Part shown: positions 44,457 to 55,369 of the stretch, piece by piece
Layout: each line of letters starts with the position of its first letter
How positions within the stretch are numbered: the stretch's first letter is position 1
Assembly (NCBI RefSeq): GCF_000001735.4
Contig: NC_003071.7
Coordinates: 14,421,443 to 14,485,442, forward strand
Length of the DNA: 64,000 nt
Origin: Arabidopsis thaliana
Taxonomy: Eukaryota; Streptophyta; Magnoliopsida; Brassicales; Brassicaceae
Direction: 5' to 3'
Position numbers and translations under genes: made by a program
Notes under the pieces: model-generated
Seen by the model: only the letters and a program-made list of their open reading frames with translations
Database searches by the model: none
Told to the model about the DNA's origin: nothing

Positions 44457-46974
44457 ATGGAGATCGATTTGGGAGCTAACGCGTTTGGTATCGACTTCCA
44501 TCCATCGACGAATCTAGTAGCTGCTGGTCTCATCGATGGCCACTTGCATCTGTAATTCCTTCTAAAGCCCTTCTCTTTGCTTCTTCCTTTCGTTTTCCAC
44601 ATTCCCAAGAATCATCAACAATCTATGTAATCTCCAAATTTTTCTCTTGCAGATACCGATACGACTCAGATTCTTCACTTGTCAGGTATCAAAACGCTCT
44701 TTTCATCTCCAAAGTTTGTCTCTTTCGTTGACTGGACAGACTAAGAAGAGAATCGCTGAAATTTGTGTAGGGAACGTAAAGTTCGTGCCCATAAGGAGTC
44801 TTGTAGAGCTGTTCGGTTCATTGATGATGGCCAAAGTTTGTTCCTTTAAACTTCAACTATCTGAGCTCAATATCTGAGCTATGTTTTACATTATATGTTT
44901 TTTTGTTGGGTTTTAGGAATCGTCACTGCTTCAGCTGATTGTTCAATTCTAGCAACTGATGTAGAGACTGGTGCGCAGGTTGCACATCTTGAGAATGCTC
45001 ACGAGTATGCAATTATTCCCTTTCGTTTTTTAAATTGGATACATCTTTAGCTGACTCGTTATTGTTTATTGATTGATAATGTTTCGCTTTGTTTACTCTA
45101 GGGATGCTGTTAATACTTTGATTAATGTTACTGAGACAACTATCGCTTCAGGAGATGATAAAGGCTGCGTTAAGGTCTGTTACATTCTCTTTCGTCTTTA
45201 ATCACTTTTAAATTGTATAGCAACTATAATCCAACTCACTCTGATGCTATCTCTCTAATTTTTGTGACTGAAGAATTAAGATCTGTGTTCCTTAGTATTT
45301 TTAGATGTGTCATGTGTGTGTGTCTTCAGCCTCAAGAACTTAGTTATTCCCTACCTGAAGATTCTTTACCCAATTTTTATTTGGTGCATTACTCATTTGG
45401 AGTGAAATTATGTGCTTTGTTTTCTGACACTGTATGTTCATCTCCTCAGATTTGGGATACAAGACAGCGCTCTTGCTCTCATGAGTTTAATGCACACGAG
45501 GATTACATTTCTGGCATGACCTTTGCATCTGATTCAATGAAGCTAGTGGTAACAAGGTTTGGATTTTTGTAGTTATCTGATTCGATGAAGCTAGTGTCTT
45601 TTGAGTTTTCATAGAAGACTTTTCTGCTTATTTGTTATTTTGGTTTCTTTGACACTGTTTAGTGGAGACGGGACTTTGTCTGTCTGTAATCTTAGAACGA
45701 GTAAGGTCCAATCTCAGTCCGAATTTTCTGAAGATGAACTACTTTCTGTTGTTATAATGAAGGTAATTCCATTATATTCCTGTGTGATTATCCACTAATT
45801 TATCTATCAAACAGAAAAGTGTTTATAGTCAGGATGTGTCATCCCAAGCTCTTTTTGTTTCCACTTATGTAATGTATGTATTATTGTATGCTCTTACCTG
45901 ATTGATTTCAGAATGGCCGTAAAGTTATCTGTGGAACTCAGAATGGTACTCTCTTGTTGTATTCATGGGGATTTTTCAAGGATTGCAGGTATGTCATATA
46001 TCTCTAACAGTACCTATGTCAAAGGTTTAAGGCATTGGAAAATTGTATGTATTGACACCAAACTGTCTGAAATGTTTTTCCTATTTACAGCGATCGGTTT
46101 GTTGATCTCGCTCCAAATTCCGTTGATGCTCTACTGAAGGTGAGATGATACACTTTTTTTGTTTTGCATATGGTTGCTGTAACATTAGGGGCCCACTGAC
46201 TAATGGAGGCCTTGTGGATTTATTCTGTAGCTCGATGAGGACAGACTTATCACTGGATGTGATAATGGAATAATTAGGTAACAAAAAAAACTCTGCTTCC
46301 ATGGGAGAAAGCTCTTTACTGGTATCTTCACTTATTTCAATCAAATTTTATTTACATGTGTCTCCAGCCTTGTTGGAATACTGCCCAACAGAATCATACA
46401 GCCGATTGGGTCACACGACTACCCTATCGAAGATCTCGGTATTTAGCATTCCCTTCTCTATATCTAAAGAACATTTTATCTATGTTGACTATTGTACTTT
46501 GTTTTGATCGAACTTCTATTTTTTCTGTTAAAAATCTCTCTTACAGCTCTCTCGCATGATAAGAAATTTCTCGGTAGCACAGCTCATGACAGTATGCTGA
46601 AGGTATCATCTATTCTCTCTAAACTCAAGCTCTTACTGTAATGATTTACATGTTTGTGTTCTTGGTGATGAAGTTGTGGAACCTAGAAGAGATTCTAGAA
46701 GGTTCTAATGTCAACTCTGGGAATGCATCTGGAGCTGCAGAAGACAGTGACAGCGACAATGATGGGATGGACCTTGACAATGATCCTTCCAAGTCTTCCA
46801 AAGGTAAAGAGAAACCTGCAAAACTTTTTGGAACATCTTAAACAGTTCCTTGAGATGATAACTACAACCATGATCTGATCTCGAGTGTTTTTTGGCTTTA
46901 CAGGCAGCAAGAGGAAAACAAAAAGTAAAGCGAATACGCTGAACGCTACAAATAATTTCTTTGCAGACTTATAG
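44457..46974 (+). CDS. WDR55: WD40-repeat protein WDR55
   Basis: Nuclear WD40 protein and probable DDB1-CUL4 ligase receptor, reported as required for gametophyte and embryo development. Fourteen exons: 44457-44551, 44653-44685, 44771-44835, 44917-45004, 45102-45174, 45450-45556, 45663-45762, 45912-45988, 46091-46139, 46231-46277, 46368-46438, 46547-46602, 46674-46803 and 46904-46974. They join in phase to 353 residues. The repeats can be followed from MEIDLGANAFGIDFHPS: LVAAGLIDGHLHLY, RIVTASADCSILATD, TIASGDDKGCVKIWDT, LVVTSGDGTLSVCNLR, ICGTQNGTLLLYSWG, LITGCDNGIISLVGI, FLGSTAHDSMLKLWNLE. Most introns interrupt repeats. The tail is acidic (EDSDSDNDGMDLDND) and then basic (KRKTKSKA), a likely nuclear signal. 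Length equals the known WDR55. Confidence 0.95.
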
Positions 46975-47309
46975 ATTTTGTTTCAGATTCAGTCTGGATA
47001 GTATATCAGTTTCATACCTGAATTGTCTACTTGATTCTGACAGTTTGTTAAAAATTTTGGTTTTTAGTAAGATTGTGTTTTGCAAAATATCTAACAAAAC
47101 AAAAATCAAGTCACAGTATGCAACAAAACAGAGTGAATTCATAGTGGCTACAAGGATCTGTTCTTATGTATCCAGTGGTTTCACCAAAAAAAACAAAAAA
47201 GAGAGAGAGAAAGGTGCCAAAATGTGTTGTCAGTACATGAGTTGTCCTCTTCCTTGTAGATCACGTAACGAACAAAAAAGAAGCAACACTCTTTCTCCTA
47301 CTCTGAAAC
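46975..47309. other. Convergent 3' regions of WDR55 and the helical-protein gene
   Basis: A spacer of about 335 bp between two stop codons; nothing beyond 3' UTR sequence is seen. Confidence 0.5.
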
Positions 47310-48434
47310 TTATGATTCAAACCCGAAAACGAACAACTTACAGAGCGTATAGACGATTTGTTGACTTGAAACCACAGCTTCCAAGTGTCTTGCTGCTTCA
47401 ACATACTTCCAGAAAGACTCACCCCAACACTTGTTCAGCTCTGCATTCACTTTCGCCCAGAAGATAGTCTCAGTTCTCTCCTTCATTAGCAAACTCTGTT
47501 TTCCTTTATGCTTCAACTTAAGAGATCGTCCCTTCATCAGAACAACAATGGTACTTTCCACAAATTTCACATCCCTAACGCATCGAAGAAGCTGATCATT
47601 TGTAGCAATCAAATCTCTCTCCGTAAGAACATTTCTCGAAAGATTCATGGCTAGCAATTGTAAGATGAAGATTGCTTCAGAAATTCTTGTAAGAATATCA
47701 TCTCCGATCCTATCTTCTTCGAGAATATGTTGACGATGATGATCATTGCCACTCTCCTCCACAACAACAGAGGCTGCGAACTCTTCGGCCTTGTAGAGAA
47801 GATAGTCCAACAAGTACATTAAAGCAGATTGTTTCTCGTAAGACTCATCAAAGATCCAATCTCTTAGCAACAACTGTTTCTCTCTGTCGTTCTTCTTAAC
47901 ACGCAATAACGTGAGTTTGATGAGCGCATGAGTTAACCTGATCCCAAGAGAAAGTACTTCATCTTTAGCCTCTGTAAAACCCCATTTCATTGAAGAAGAT
48001 GATGATTCCTTTTGCAAAGCCTTGTGGAACCGAGTCTTAGTCCTACTGGCTGCAATTTTGAATATCTCTCTAACATCTGATTCTTGGTTGCGTTTGACGA
48101 TTCTTTCTCTGTGTTCTTCAGCGTTACGCACAAGACCCATTAAACGAGAGACTCTGTTTCCAAGAGGCTCAAGAAGATTCATCAGTTTCATCAGTTTCAT
48201 CAGCTTAATAACCTCTTTCTCCAAAGATCGTGTTTCATCTTCTGGGACGATGATTTCCGTTGAAATCGCTATGGATAGCAGTGATTCATAGGCAGTCTTT
48301 AGAAATATCGTCATGATTTCACGCTCTATCTGACTCTTAAAATCATCAAAGATGTTCATTAACGGTGGCGCAGTTTCTTCTTTTTCTGTACAGTAGAAGT
48401 TTCTCTCCGGAGGATCTCGACCATTCTTCACCAT
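47310..48434 (-). CDS. Helical protein of unknown function (374 residues)
   Basis: Single-exon gene; I do not recognise a family. The start is the ATG of MVKNGRDPPERNFYCTEKEE. An in-frame ATG 22 codons upstream is also possible but would add a hydrophobic leader that looks like translated untranslated sequence. The protein is almost wholly predicted helix, rich in Leu, Lys and Glu, with many heptad-like stretches (IFDDFKSQIEREIMTIFLKT, DILTRISEAIFILQLLAMNL). A short tandem repeat of 9 nt at about 48178-48208 gives KLMKLMKLMN. No transmembrane segment or catalytic motif is evident. The length of open frame with no disruption argues for a real gene. It corresponds in my memory to At2g34270, protein of unknown function. 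It faces WDR55 tail to tail. Confidence 0.75.
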   Translation of the reverse strand: MVKNGRDPPERNFYCTEKEETAPPLMNIFDDFKSQIEREIMTIFLKTAYESLLSIAISTEIIVPEDETRSLEKEVIKLMKLMKLMNLLEPLGNRVSRLMGLVRNAEEHRERIVKRNQESDVREIFKIAASRTKTRFHKALQKESSSSSMKWGFTEAKDEVLSLGIRLTHALIKLTLLRVKKNDREKQLLLRDWIFDESYEKQSALMYLLDYLLYKAEEFAASVVVEESGNDHHRQHILEEDRIGDDILTRISEAIFILQLLAMNLSRNVLTERDLIATNDQLLRCVRDVKFVESTIVVLMKGRSLKLKHKGKQSLLMKERTETIFWAKVNAELNKCWGESFWKYVEAARHLEAVVSSQQIVYTLCKLFVFGFES

Positions 48435-48892
48435 TTTCGTTACGGGAAAGAAACAAGATGAGTGCGAGTGCGAGAGAGAAAATGAAAGAGCAAGAAACAA
48501 AGAATCTTAAATGCAGAGTTACTCTGTTTCTTTTGGGCCTTTTAACTGCTTTTATTTTGGCGATATTAAACTAACAAAAGAATTAAAAACAATCAATTTG
48601 AACCGTCAGCTCTACTCCACGCACGCAAGATGATATATGTTTTTGCTAAGATGAGAGCAAAGCGAACACAATAGAATAAATTGTGGAATCTGCATATACA
48701 AATCCAAATGTATCAGAAAAAATAAAATAGAAAAATGGATCAATTCAATAGTAGGAGAAACAACACCATATATAAGAAAGATGAAATTTACGTAAACAAT
48801 TAAACATCTCTAGCATGCATAATTAGTAGGAGGTGAACCAATTGAGATTATTAAAACTTTGAAATTACAATGTTTTGGAAAACTAAAAAGCA
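48435..48892. other. Spacer between the helical-protein and F-box genes
   Basis: Promoter and leader of the minus-strand helical-protein gene plus the 3' end of the F-box gene. No other feature seen. Confidence 0.45.
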
Positions 48893-50068
48893 TTACAAAA
48901 TAGAGATTAAACTCTGGAAATAACAAAGAGGGAGTGCAGTAGTAGGGGAAAAAAATCTGTAATCAAATTCATAAGATTTTGTTTTGGGATCATGTGTTAG
49001 CAATTGATCCCCGTATTCAGGTTCACAAAACAACAACTTGTCTTTGTCAAAAACTCCTAGTGGTCTGAGTGCGAATCCATTACTCCCAAACAAAGAAGAA
49101 GTTATATTGAGATCTATGGAATATATTTCCTTCCATGTCTTGTGATCTGAATCCAACGACCATATCACTTGGTTGGGCCACATTTTTTCTGATACGCACA
49201 AACGATCATCAAGGTTGCACATGATCAACTCTCTACTAGAGTAGTCGTGGTGGTGGAGAAAGGGAGCTTTAGACACGACTTGGAAAGTTTCGGCATGAAG
49301 ATCGAAAGACAAAACATTGGTGGTTTCACCCTCAGTGAGCCAATGAAGTGACCCATCTACATATACAGGATCTTGGTAAGGAAGTATCCGGTAGGGGGAC
49401 GCCGGGACAACAAACCTCCAAGCCTTGGTGGTAAAATCAAAAACTTCACAAAAAGTACTAGTGTTGTTGTTGCCTTGACAAATCATACTAATGTTGTTTT
49501 TGTCTTCGTCGTCGTAGTCCTCGTCGTCATCGTTAAGGCCGCCTAATTCAGCAGAATTATATAACCAAACTGGCTTGTATGTGCCATTGATTTTGTCTTT
49601 ACCGAATCCAAGCTTAGCCCATGATACTGAACCGACCTGGTGTTCATAACGATCGAGTCGTTGAAAGGTAGAAAGAGGGAATTCTCGATGCCATCGAGTG
49701 GTGGGATTAACAACAATATTCGAAGCATAGGTATTGTAGAGGCATATCAGGCCGTCACAGCTACTCTGGCAAACTTTGTACAATGTGTCTTCCCAAGGAG
49801 TAAGGATCCTAACAGAAACTGATGAACCCAGTACCAACGTTCTCATAACTTGATGCACTCTTTTAAGAAGATAAAATTCATCAGCTACGGATACCAAAAG
49901 GACATCTGGATTACATGATTGCCTACGATGCATCAGTTGTCTTTCTTGGAAAGCACGGCATCGGATTGTAGATCTCCATTGCTTCGATACGGACTTGCAG
50001 TTGAGCAAGGATTTCACATCAAGTCTCTCCAGAATATGCTCCACAACATCGTAGGGTAGCAAGTCCAT
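48893..50068 (-). CDS. F-box protein with FBA-type associated domain
   Basis: Probable substrate receptor of an SCF (SKP1-CUL1) ubiquitin ligase. Single exon, 391 residues. The F-box covers about 3-45: LPYDVVEHILERLDVKSLLN, then CKSVSKQWRSTIRC and a FQERQL extension typical of this class. The remainder fits an F-box associated (FBA_1) domain: LICLYNTYASNIVVNPTTRW, LGFGKDKINGTYKPVWLYNS (a divergent GFGYD-type block), AWRFVVPASPYRI, PVYVDGSLHWLTEG, VLSFDLHAETFQVV. An acidic insert (DDDEDYDDEDKN) lies in the middle. Intact reading frame. A TATA box (TATAAATA on the minus strand, plus 50125-50132) lies about 60 bp upstream, and its distal upstream region is shared with the kinase gene at 51191. 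Target unknown. Confidence 0.9.
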   Translation of the reverse strand: MDLLPYDVVEHILERLDVKSLLNCKSVSKQWRSTIRCRAFQERQLMHRRQSCNPDVLLVSVADEFYLLKRVHQVMRTLVLGSSVSVRILTPWEDTLYKVCQSSCDGLICLYNTYASNIVVNPTTRWHREFPLSTFQRLDRYEHQVGSVSWAKLGFGKDKINGTYKPVWLYNSAELGGLNDDDEDYDDEDKNNISMICQGNNNTSTFCEVFDFTTKAWRFVVPASPYRILPYQDPVYVDGSLHWLTEGETTNVLSFDLHAETFQVVSKAPFLHHHDYSSRELIMCNLDDRLCVSEKMWPNQVIWSLDSDHKTWKEIYSIDLNITSSLFGSNGFALRPLGVFDKDKLLFCEPEYGDQLLTHDPKTKSYEFDYRFFSPTTALPLCYFQSLISIL

Positions 50069-50179
50069 ATTATGTCTTTGTCTCTAAATCTGAATGATGA
50101 AGAGAGGGGAGTCCAAATATCCTTTATTTATACACAACATATCCCAATCCCAATCCAACTAGGAAAGAAAAAAAAAAAA

Positions 50180-50634
50180 GGAAACTAAATCTCAAGTTGT
50201 TTCTGAATAAATATAACATCAGATAATTACGAGAATTTATATTTATCCCAACTATTTTAAATTGGTTTAAGGTCTAGCATTTATCCCAACTATTTTAAAT
50301 TGGTTTAAGGTTAAAGGGTTTCAGAGATCAATGTTATTTGTGTTATTGATCACGTTGAGCTGAGTGCAACTTAAATAGAGAGAGCTTACAACAAACATCG
50401 AAAATCTAGGAAGGAAAGATCTTAAATCTATCTCTAGCTATACAAAATCAGTATCTGTTAAGAGTATATTCGCAGACATATAGAACACGTGATGACCAGA
50501 CATAACCGGCACATAACCGGCCTCCAATAAAGGTCTAGCATTTATCCCAGTTTCAGACGAAAGTGACTTTATAACTTTATTTGCTATCATAAGAACAAAA
50601 CAAAACTCATCTTGTATACATTTTGAGAGCTAAC
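50180..50634 (+). repeat. Direct repeat, copy 1 (upstream of the F-box gene), with insertion
   Basis: 50180-50311 and 50530-50634 together match 52073-52304 almost base for base in the same orientation. The shared blocks include AAATCTCAAGTTGTTTCTGA, ATTTTAAATTGGTTTAAGG (twice, as a 40-bp internal tandem repeat) and TTTCAGACGAAAGTGACTTT. Confidence 0.85.
50312..50529. mobile_element. Unclassified 218-bp insertion in repeat copy 1
   Basis: Absent from the otherwise matching copy 2. It is flanked by AAGGT at 50307-50311 and 50530-50534, whereas copy 2 has a single AAGGT, as expected for a 5-bp target-site duplication. The ends do not form obvious inverted repeats and are not TG...CA. Family not assigned. 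A precise loss between AAGGT repeats in copy 2 is an alternative. Confidence 0.45.
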
Positions 50635-51190
50635 TCATCTTGGGTACTTCATCCGTACCCATCTCTATACCCGTATCAGTGTTGTGATCTTTATATACAT
50701 ATATATGCACATAAGCCTTAGAGAATAATGTTAATGGGGAAGATATAAGAGTTTTGTTAAGCGACGTTTATGTATTGCCTATAATACTATGATATTCTGT
50801 GATGTATCTATGTTGTTAATCTGACGCATTTTAAGATATAATCGAGACAAATTCAATCAATTTTTTGTTAAGTTAAACAACATGAATCTACCTGAAACTG
50901 AAGAGTGATAAAGAAAAGGTTGAAGTTATAAAAGGTGCACAAAAAACTTGTTCAGATACATTCAAACCAACTATCATCAGAGTCACTGATATACCAAAAA
51001 CTATTACGGAATACTACTAATTAATCAATATCAGTATAATCATCAGGTCTCGAGGGCTCTCGCAGAGCTCATCAACTTCAAATTAACCCATACTCCTAAT
51101 TTCCGAAAGCATCTGTCTAAGTTTCTTCAGTTGCAGGGTGAAATCATTCCGATTATCAATCTTCTAAAGCTTTGTCAACTTATTGACATC

Positions 51191-51988
51191 TCAACGAAAG
51201 AAGCTTTGTCTCAACAATGTCAACGCGTCTTTCCTCTCATCTGGTTCAGGCGCAAAGCAGGTCATGAGAAAGAGTTTTGCATCACAAGGAAGATTAGGCG
51301 GAAACAATGGCTCGTAACACTTCATGAGATCTTCTAGTTCATAGTTAGTATGCCACCATGGTCTCTTCCCAGTGTACATCTCCAACACAACACATCCCAA
51401 CGACCATAAGTCAAGTCCTTTCCCTATCTCCCCGTGAGAGATAGACTCCGGCGACATATAGATCGGTGTTCCCGCATACGATTTAAGAGGATGCCACCAC
51501 GTAGTGTCTCCATCTCTTTTCGACAACCCAAAATCAGAAATCTTCAATTTGAGATCGCAGACAGAACCAGGGAAAACAAGGATGTTCTCGGGTTTGAGAT
51601 CGCAGTGAACATAGCCGTGTCTGTGAATTGTGGCTAAACCCTCGAGAAGCATACGAGTAAACTTTCTGATCATCGGATCAGGCAATTTTTTGTCGTTGAA
51701 TCGGTCCATGAAATCGCTCAAGCTTCCTCCGGCTGCGTACTCCATAGGAATCGTGTACTCTACGTAACCCTTGTCGTTAAGTCTCTGTTCTACTCCGCTA
51801 CCGTAGCATTGGACGATTCTCGAGCAACCCTTGAATTTAGACAGAATCTGAAACTCTTCGTAGAGAGACTTAGCATCGTCAGAGGTTTTCACGGCGGCGT
51901 AGAGAGTCTCAACGTCGCATCGTCTTTTATAACTGAAAAGGCTCACCGATCCAAACGAACCTTCCCCCAGATACCTTTCGAACTCCAT
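51191..51988 (-). CDS. Compact MAPKKK (MEKK-like) protein kinase
   Basis: Stand-alone Ser/Thr kinase domain of 265 residues, single exon, resembling the small plant MEKK-type MAPKKKs of the MAPKKK13-21 group. MEFERYLGEGSFGSVSLF gives the glycine loop from the first residues. YAAVKTSDD holds the ATP-site lysine, GYVHCDLKPENILV the catalytic loop with a Cys in place of Arg (non-RD type), KISDFGLSK the DFG, and GTPIYMSPES the activation-segment end. WSLGCVVLEMYTGKRPWW marks subdomain IX. The C terminus stops right after the kinase fold, with no regulatory tail. The ATG at 51988 is chosen because the kinase fold begins directly after it; the frame is open further upstream into duplicated promoter DNA. 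Recognised as At2g34290. Confidence 0.9.
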   Translation of the reverse strand: MEFERYLGEGSFGSVSLFSYKRRCDVETLYAAVKTSDDAKSLYEEFQILSKFKGCSRIVQCYGSGVEQRLNDKGYVEYTIPMEYAAGGSLSDFMDRFNDKKLPDPMIRKFTRMLLEGLATIHRHGYVHCDLKPENILVFPGSVCDLKLKISDFGLSKRDGDTTWWHPLKSYAGTPIYMSPESISHGEIGKGLDLWSLGCVVLEMYTGKRPWWHTNYELEDLMKCYEPLFPPNLPCDAKLFLMTCFAPEPDERKDALTLLRQSFFR

Positions 51989-52473
51989 TGCAAATAGAAC
52001 GATTGATTCTTTTGATAGCTTTTGGCAACAAAACCCTAATTGACTGAAATATCTGAGAATTTGTAATAGCTTGGAAACCAAATCTCAAGTTGTTTCTGAA
52101 TAAATATAACATCAGATAATTACGAGAATTTATATTTATCCCAACATTTTAAATTGGTTTAAGGTCTATCATTTATCCCAACTATTTTAAATTGGTTTAA
52201 GGTCTAGCATTTATCCTAGTTTCAGACGAAAGTGACTTTATAACTTTATTTGCTTTCATAAGAACAAAACAAAACTCATCTTGTATACATTTTGAGAGCT
52301 AACGGTATGATTCCAGAATTTATGTATACAACTTTTCTCAAAGCCAAAAGATACAAATACTACTAAGAAACAAGGTCAAATGAATTTGATAAGCAAGCCT
52401 TAAAGGCGTGAAAGAACCAACTTTTTTACTGAACTATATTCAAGTGATGCTTTTCTTTTCTTTTCTGACTTGT
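51989..52473. other. Kinase-gene upstream region (repeat copy 2) and PMT25 3' end
   Basis: Mostly repeat copy 2, which therefore supplies the promoter of the kinase gene, followed by the 3' UTR of the methyltransferase gene. Confidence 0.55.
52073..52304 (+). repeat. Direct repeat, copy 2 (upstream of the kinase gene)
   Basis: Uninterrupted version of the segment at 50180-50634, starting 85 bp upstream of the kinase ATG. It contains two tandem 40-bp units (TTTATCCCAACTATTTTAAA and onward) and the AAGTGACTTTATAACTTTAT block. Confidence 0.85.
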
Positions 52474-55369
52474 TTAAGCGATTGCCGATTTGATTGTCTC
52501 AGTTTCTTCAGGACGCCACCATGACTTTTCAATTGAAAGCAAGCCTTCATTGTCTTTGGACTGCGTCATTTTAACCTTCCATTTCATAGATTTCACCATT
52601 TTCTCAACTTCTCCTAATGTTTCCATGTCATCCCTTATGATGAAAGTTCCTTGTGGCCTAAGAATCCGATCAATCTCAGCCATTACCGACACCAAATTGC
52701 ACCTGTAATGGAAAATATGAAAAATGGTTTGATTCATTAACTCAGATCAGATCATCAAGCTCTGCATTTGAAAACAAGGAGAACCAGTGATTGTTTTATA
52801 CCTCTTCCTCAGGGTAGAGAAAAGATGATCGGCATGGAGAAGGTCGTAAGTTCTGGGATAAGTGTTGAATGATTCACACCAGTCATGATAGATTCCAAAT
52901 AAACCACGTTCATATATGATGGGAAGTGTATCTGGCGCATCCACAGGAACCACGTTCATCACCCATAACTTCAAATCCTTCAACGCAGCAGCAAATCCTC
53001 CATAGACTGCTCTCATGTCCATCACGTTTCTCACATTAGACCAATCGATTCCCATGTCATTAAGGTATGCCTTTGAGACAATAGTTTTCCACTTCTCTTG
53101 GTCTGCTGTGAAATCTTCTGGTGCAGGTTTTCCATAAACACCTTCCTGCGAATCCAACCACTCAGGCGCAGTTTCAACCCTCTCTGGCCACATGTTTGGC
53201 CACACTGCTCCTCGCTTTGATGAATCTTCTGTCACTTTATGCATACATGCCTCAAGTGGAACATTCCTAAACCGCAAATTCAACATATAAGCATCAGATT
53301 GCATTGGTTAACTAGTAAACTGACGCAGGGTTTATGTTGCTCTACCAGGCTGCATTTTGATCATCGGAATCCTTGCAGAGAGGTGGCTCATTTTGAGGTC
53401 TTTTGTTGTAACATTTATTTGAAGTTGGCTTTTGGTATATGGCGGCACCAACCTCATTCAGTTTGTCTTTCTTAATTGTCACCAGCTTCCAGCACATTGC
53501 CTTTGTGAGTTCCGACATTGCTACAACACAACGAAGGCCTCTCCAAAGTTACAAATCAATTTTCAAAAGCCTATCTTGAGGTAAAGAGCAAACAAAGAAG
53601 AAAATATAAAATTTCTAACCTTTCCATATACCAGAATCTTCCTCGTTCTTTCTATAGACTGGAGTCGCTGACCAGACAAAGAAACCACCCGGCCTCAAAG
53701 CACGGTTCAATTCCAAAAGAAGTTTACCACCTTCATATTAAACAACAACAAAGATTAGAAGTTCATTCTATAGAGTAGGAGTAAGGCAGAAGAATACAAT
53801 GGGGTACACTTTTTACCTTCAATATGCCAAGGGACTCTACAACGAGCACAATGGATAAGGTCAAAAACAGAACCGGGAAACGGTAATCTTTTGGTTCCCA
53901 TAACGTTTAACATTGCAGGAATACCACGTTCCAGCGCGAATTGCACTTGCGCCTCATGCTCATCTTTGGGAGCAAATGACAAAGCAAGCACATCTCTTTC
54001 GAAAAGGTAACCACCAAAGCTAGCAACTCCACATCCGACATCCAATATAACACGGGTTCTATTTCCCCATGCAATAGCAGGATGTGACTGCAACAATATA
54101 ATTAATTCAGTACTTATCATTCCTAGTAATGAAAAAATTATGTGGCCAGTATAAAATTTTACCTGTTGGATGAAATCAATGTAATGAAGAGCACCATTCT
54201 TAAACTGAGTACCACCACCAGGGAACGTCAGATGTTCACCACTCATCTTCACCCAATTTTGATGCCCCTTGATCTCTGCAAGCTTGGTGTGGGGAACATT
54301 GTTGTACCAGATCTGTGATCACATAACAGAAGAATATATGTCATGACACATAATACAAAAGAGTGCAAGCAGTTTTCTCCAAAATCTGATAAAATGTTCA
54401 TGTTAATTCTGGCGCAGGACTATTTTATTTGCAACCAGTTTTAAAGAAAGAGTTTACCTTTTCCCTGCTCTTTGGCCACTTGATGGACCGCTTATAACCA
54501 TCAGGCAGAGACACAAGACAATGAGGAGATTCCTCAGGACAATGGCGCTCGCGATGTTCATAGTGCATTGTAGTATGAAGCTTTTTGATAGCCTGCCAAT
54601 TGTCAAGGCAAGGGATGTAGTCTGGACCAGCAGTCACATTGCACGTTTTCCATCCATAGCTACTTTGGTCCTTAGATATCGAGGACTGTTGTGCTTTCTT
54701 CTCGTTCTGCGACTCAACCAATTGGGTTGACCAAGCTCCATCTCCAGTGCTCGACTCTTTTGTAATTTCAGCCTGGTCACCAGCTGGAAAGACTTCCTTG
54801 CTACTCTTCTCCGTGCTTTCTTCAGTTTCACTAGCATTCTCTTCAGCCTTCTCTTCGTTGCCATTACCATCCTCGGACTTATTTTCTTCTGTGCTCTCTT
54901 CCAGTTGCGTTTTCTCTTTCTGCGTTGTTTCATCACTTTCGGATCCTACTTCTTTCACATTCTTCTCTTTCTCCCCATCTCCATCACCATTGTTGTCATC
55001 AGACTCTTTTCTTTCCTCGCCTGCTTCAGTTTTCTCGCCAGAGCTCTCATTGACCTGGTTTCCCTCAGCAGAGTTCTCAGAATCAGTCTTCACTTGGTTG
55101 TTCTCAGTCGCAGCCTCATTTTCTTCATTCTTTTCATCAGAAAAGTTCTTCGGATCTCGATCGCCTTCTTCTTTTCTCAAGTCATTCTTAGAAACATCTT
55201 TAGCAGTATCAGTTGAGGAGTAGCCAGCAGAATCAGCAGGGGCTGACCAAGAAGACATGAACATCCATGTCCCAACTAAACAGAGGGAAAGTAACAGAAC
55301 AATGGTAATGGTTAAACCATAGCTCGATGATTTCTTCCCGTCTACACGGGAATACTTCCCCATCGCCAT
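52474..55369 (-). CDS. PMT25: Golgi methyltransferase PMT25 (QUA2/TSD2-like family)
   Basis: Putative pectin methyltransferase of the plant DUF248 family, a type II Golgi membrane protein. Seven minus-strand exons (54458-55369, 54163-54312, 53817-54087, 53620-53730, 53346-53520, 52802-53266, 52474-52702) join in phase to 770 residues. MAMGKYSRVDGKK is a short cytosolic tail. GLTITIVLLLSLCLVGTWMF at about 19-40 is the membrane anchor. An acidic Ser/Glu/Lys stem (about 60-230) distinguishes the PMT24/25/26 subgroup. The catalytic half begins at YIPCLDNWQAIKKL; VILDVGCGVASFGGYLF is the SAM-binding motif I, and CARCRVPWHIEGG, LRPGGFFVWSATPVY and MDMRAVYGGFAAAL are family blocks. A leader intron is likely at 55405-55638. 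The start is the first ATG; an in-frame Met lies two codons on. Confidence 0.95.

Larger units (their letters stand above)
50069..51190. other. F-box promoter region, repeat copy 1, and spacer
   Basis: Contains the first copy of a duplicated upstream segment (50180-50311 plus 50530-50634), interrupted by a 218-bp insertion. Beyond 50640 it is AT-rich spacer down to the 3' end of the kinase gene. Confidence 0.55.

Noticed and set aside
46961-47467. 168-codon plus-strand frame downstream of WDR55
   Set aside because: Overlaps the WDR55 stop and the antisense of the helical-protein gene; no family features.
54747-55223. 158-codon plus-strand frame opposite the PMT25 first exon
   Set aside because: Antisense shadow of the acidic Ser/Glu stem of PMT25; the Ser/Phe/Leu-rich translation is what that codon usage produces on the other strand.
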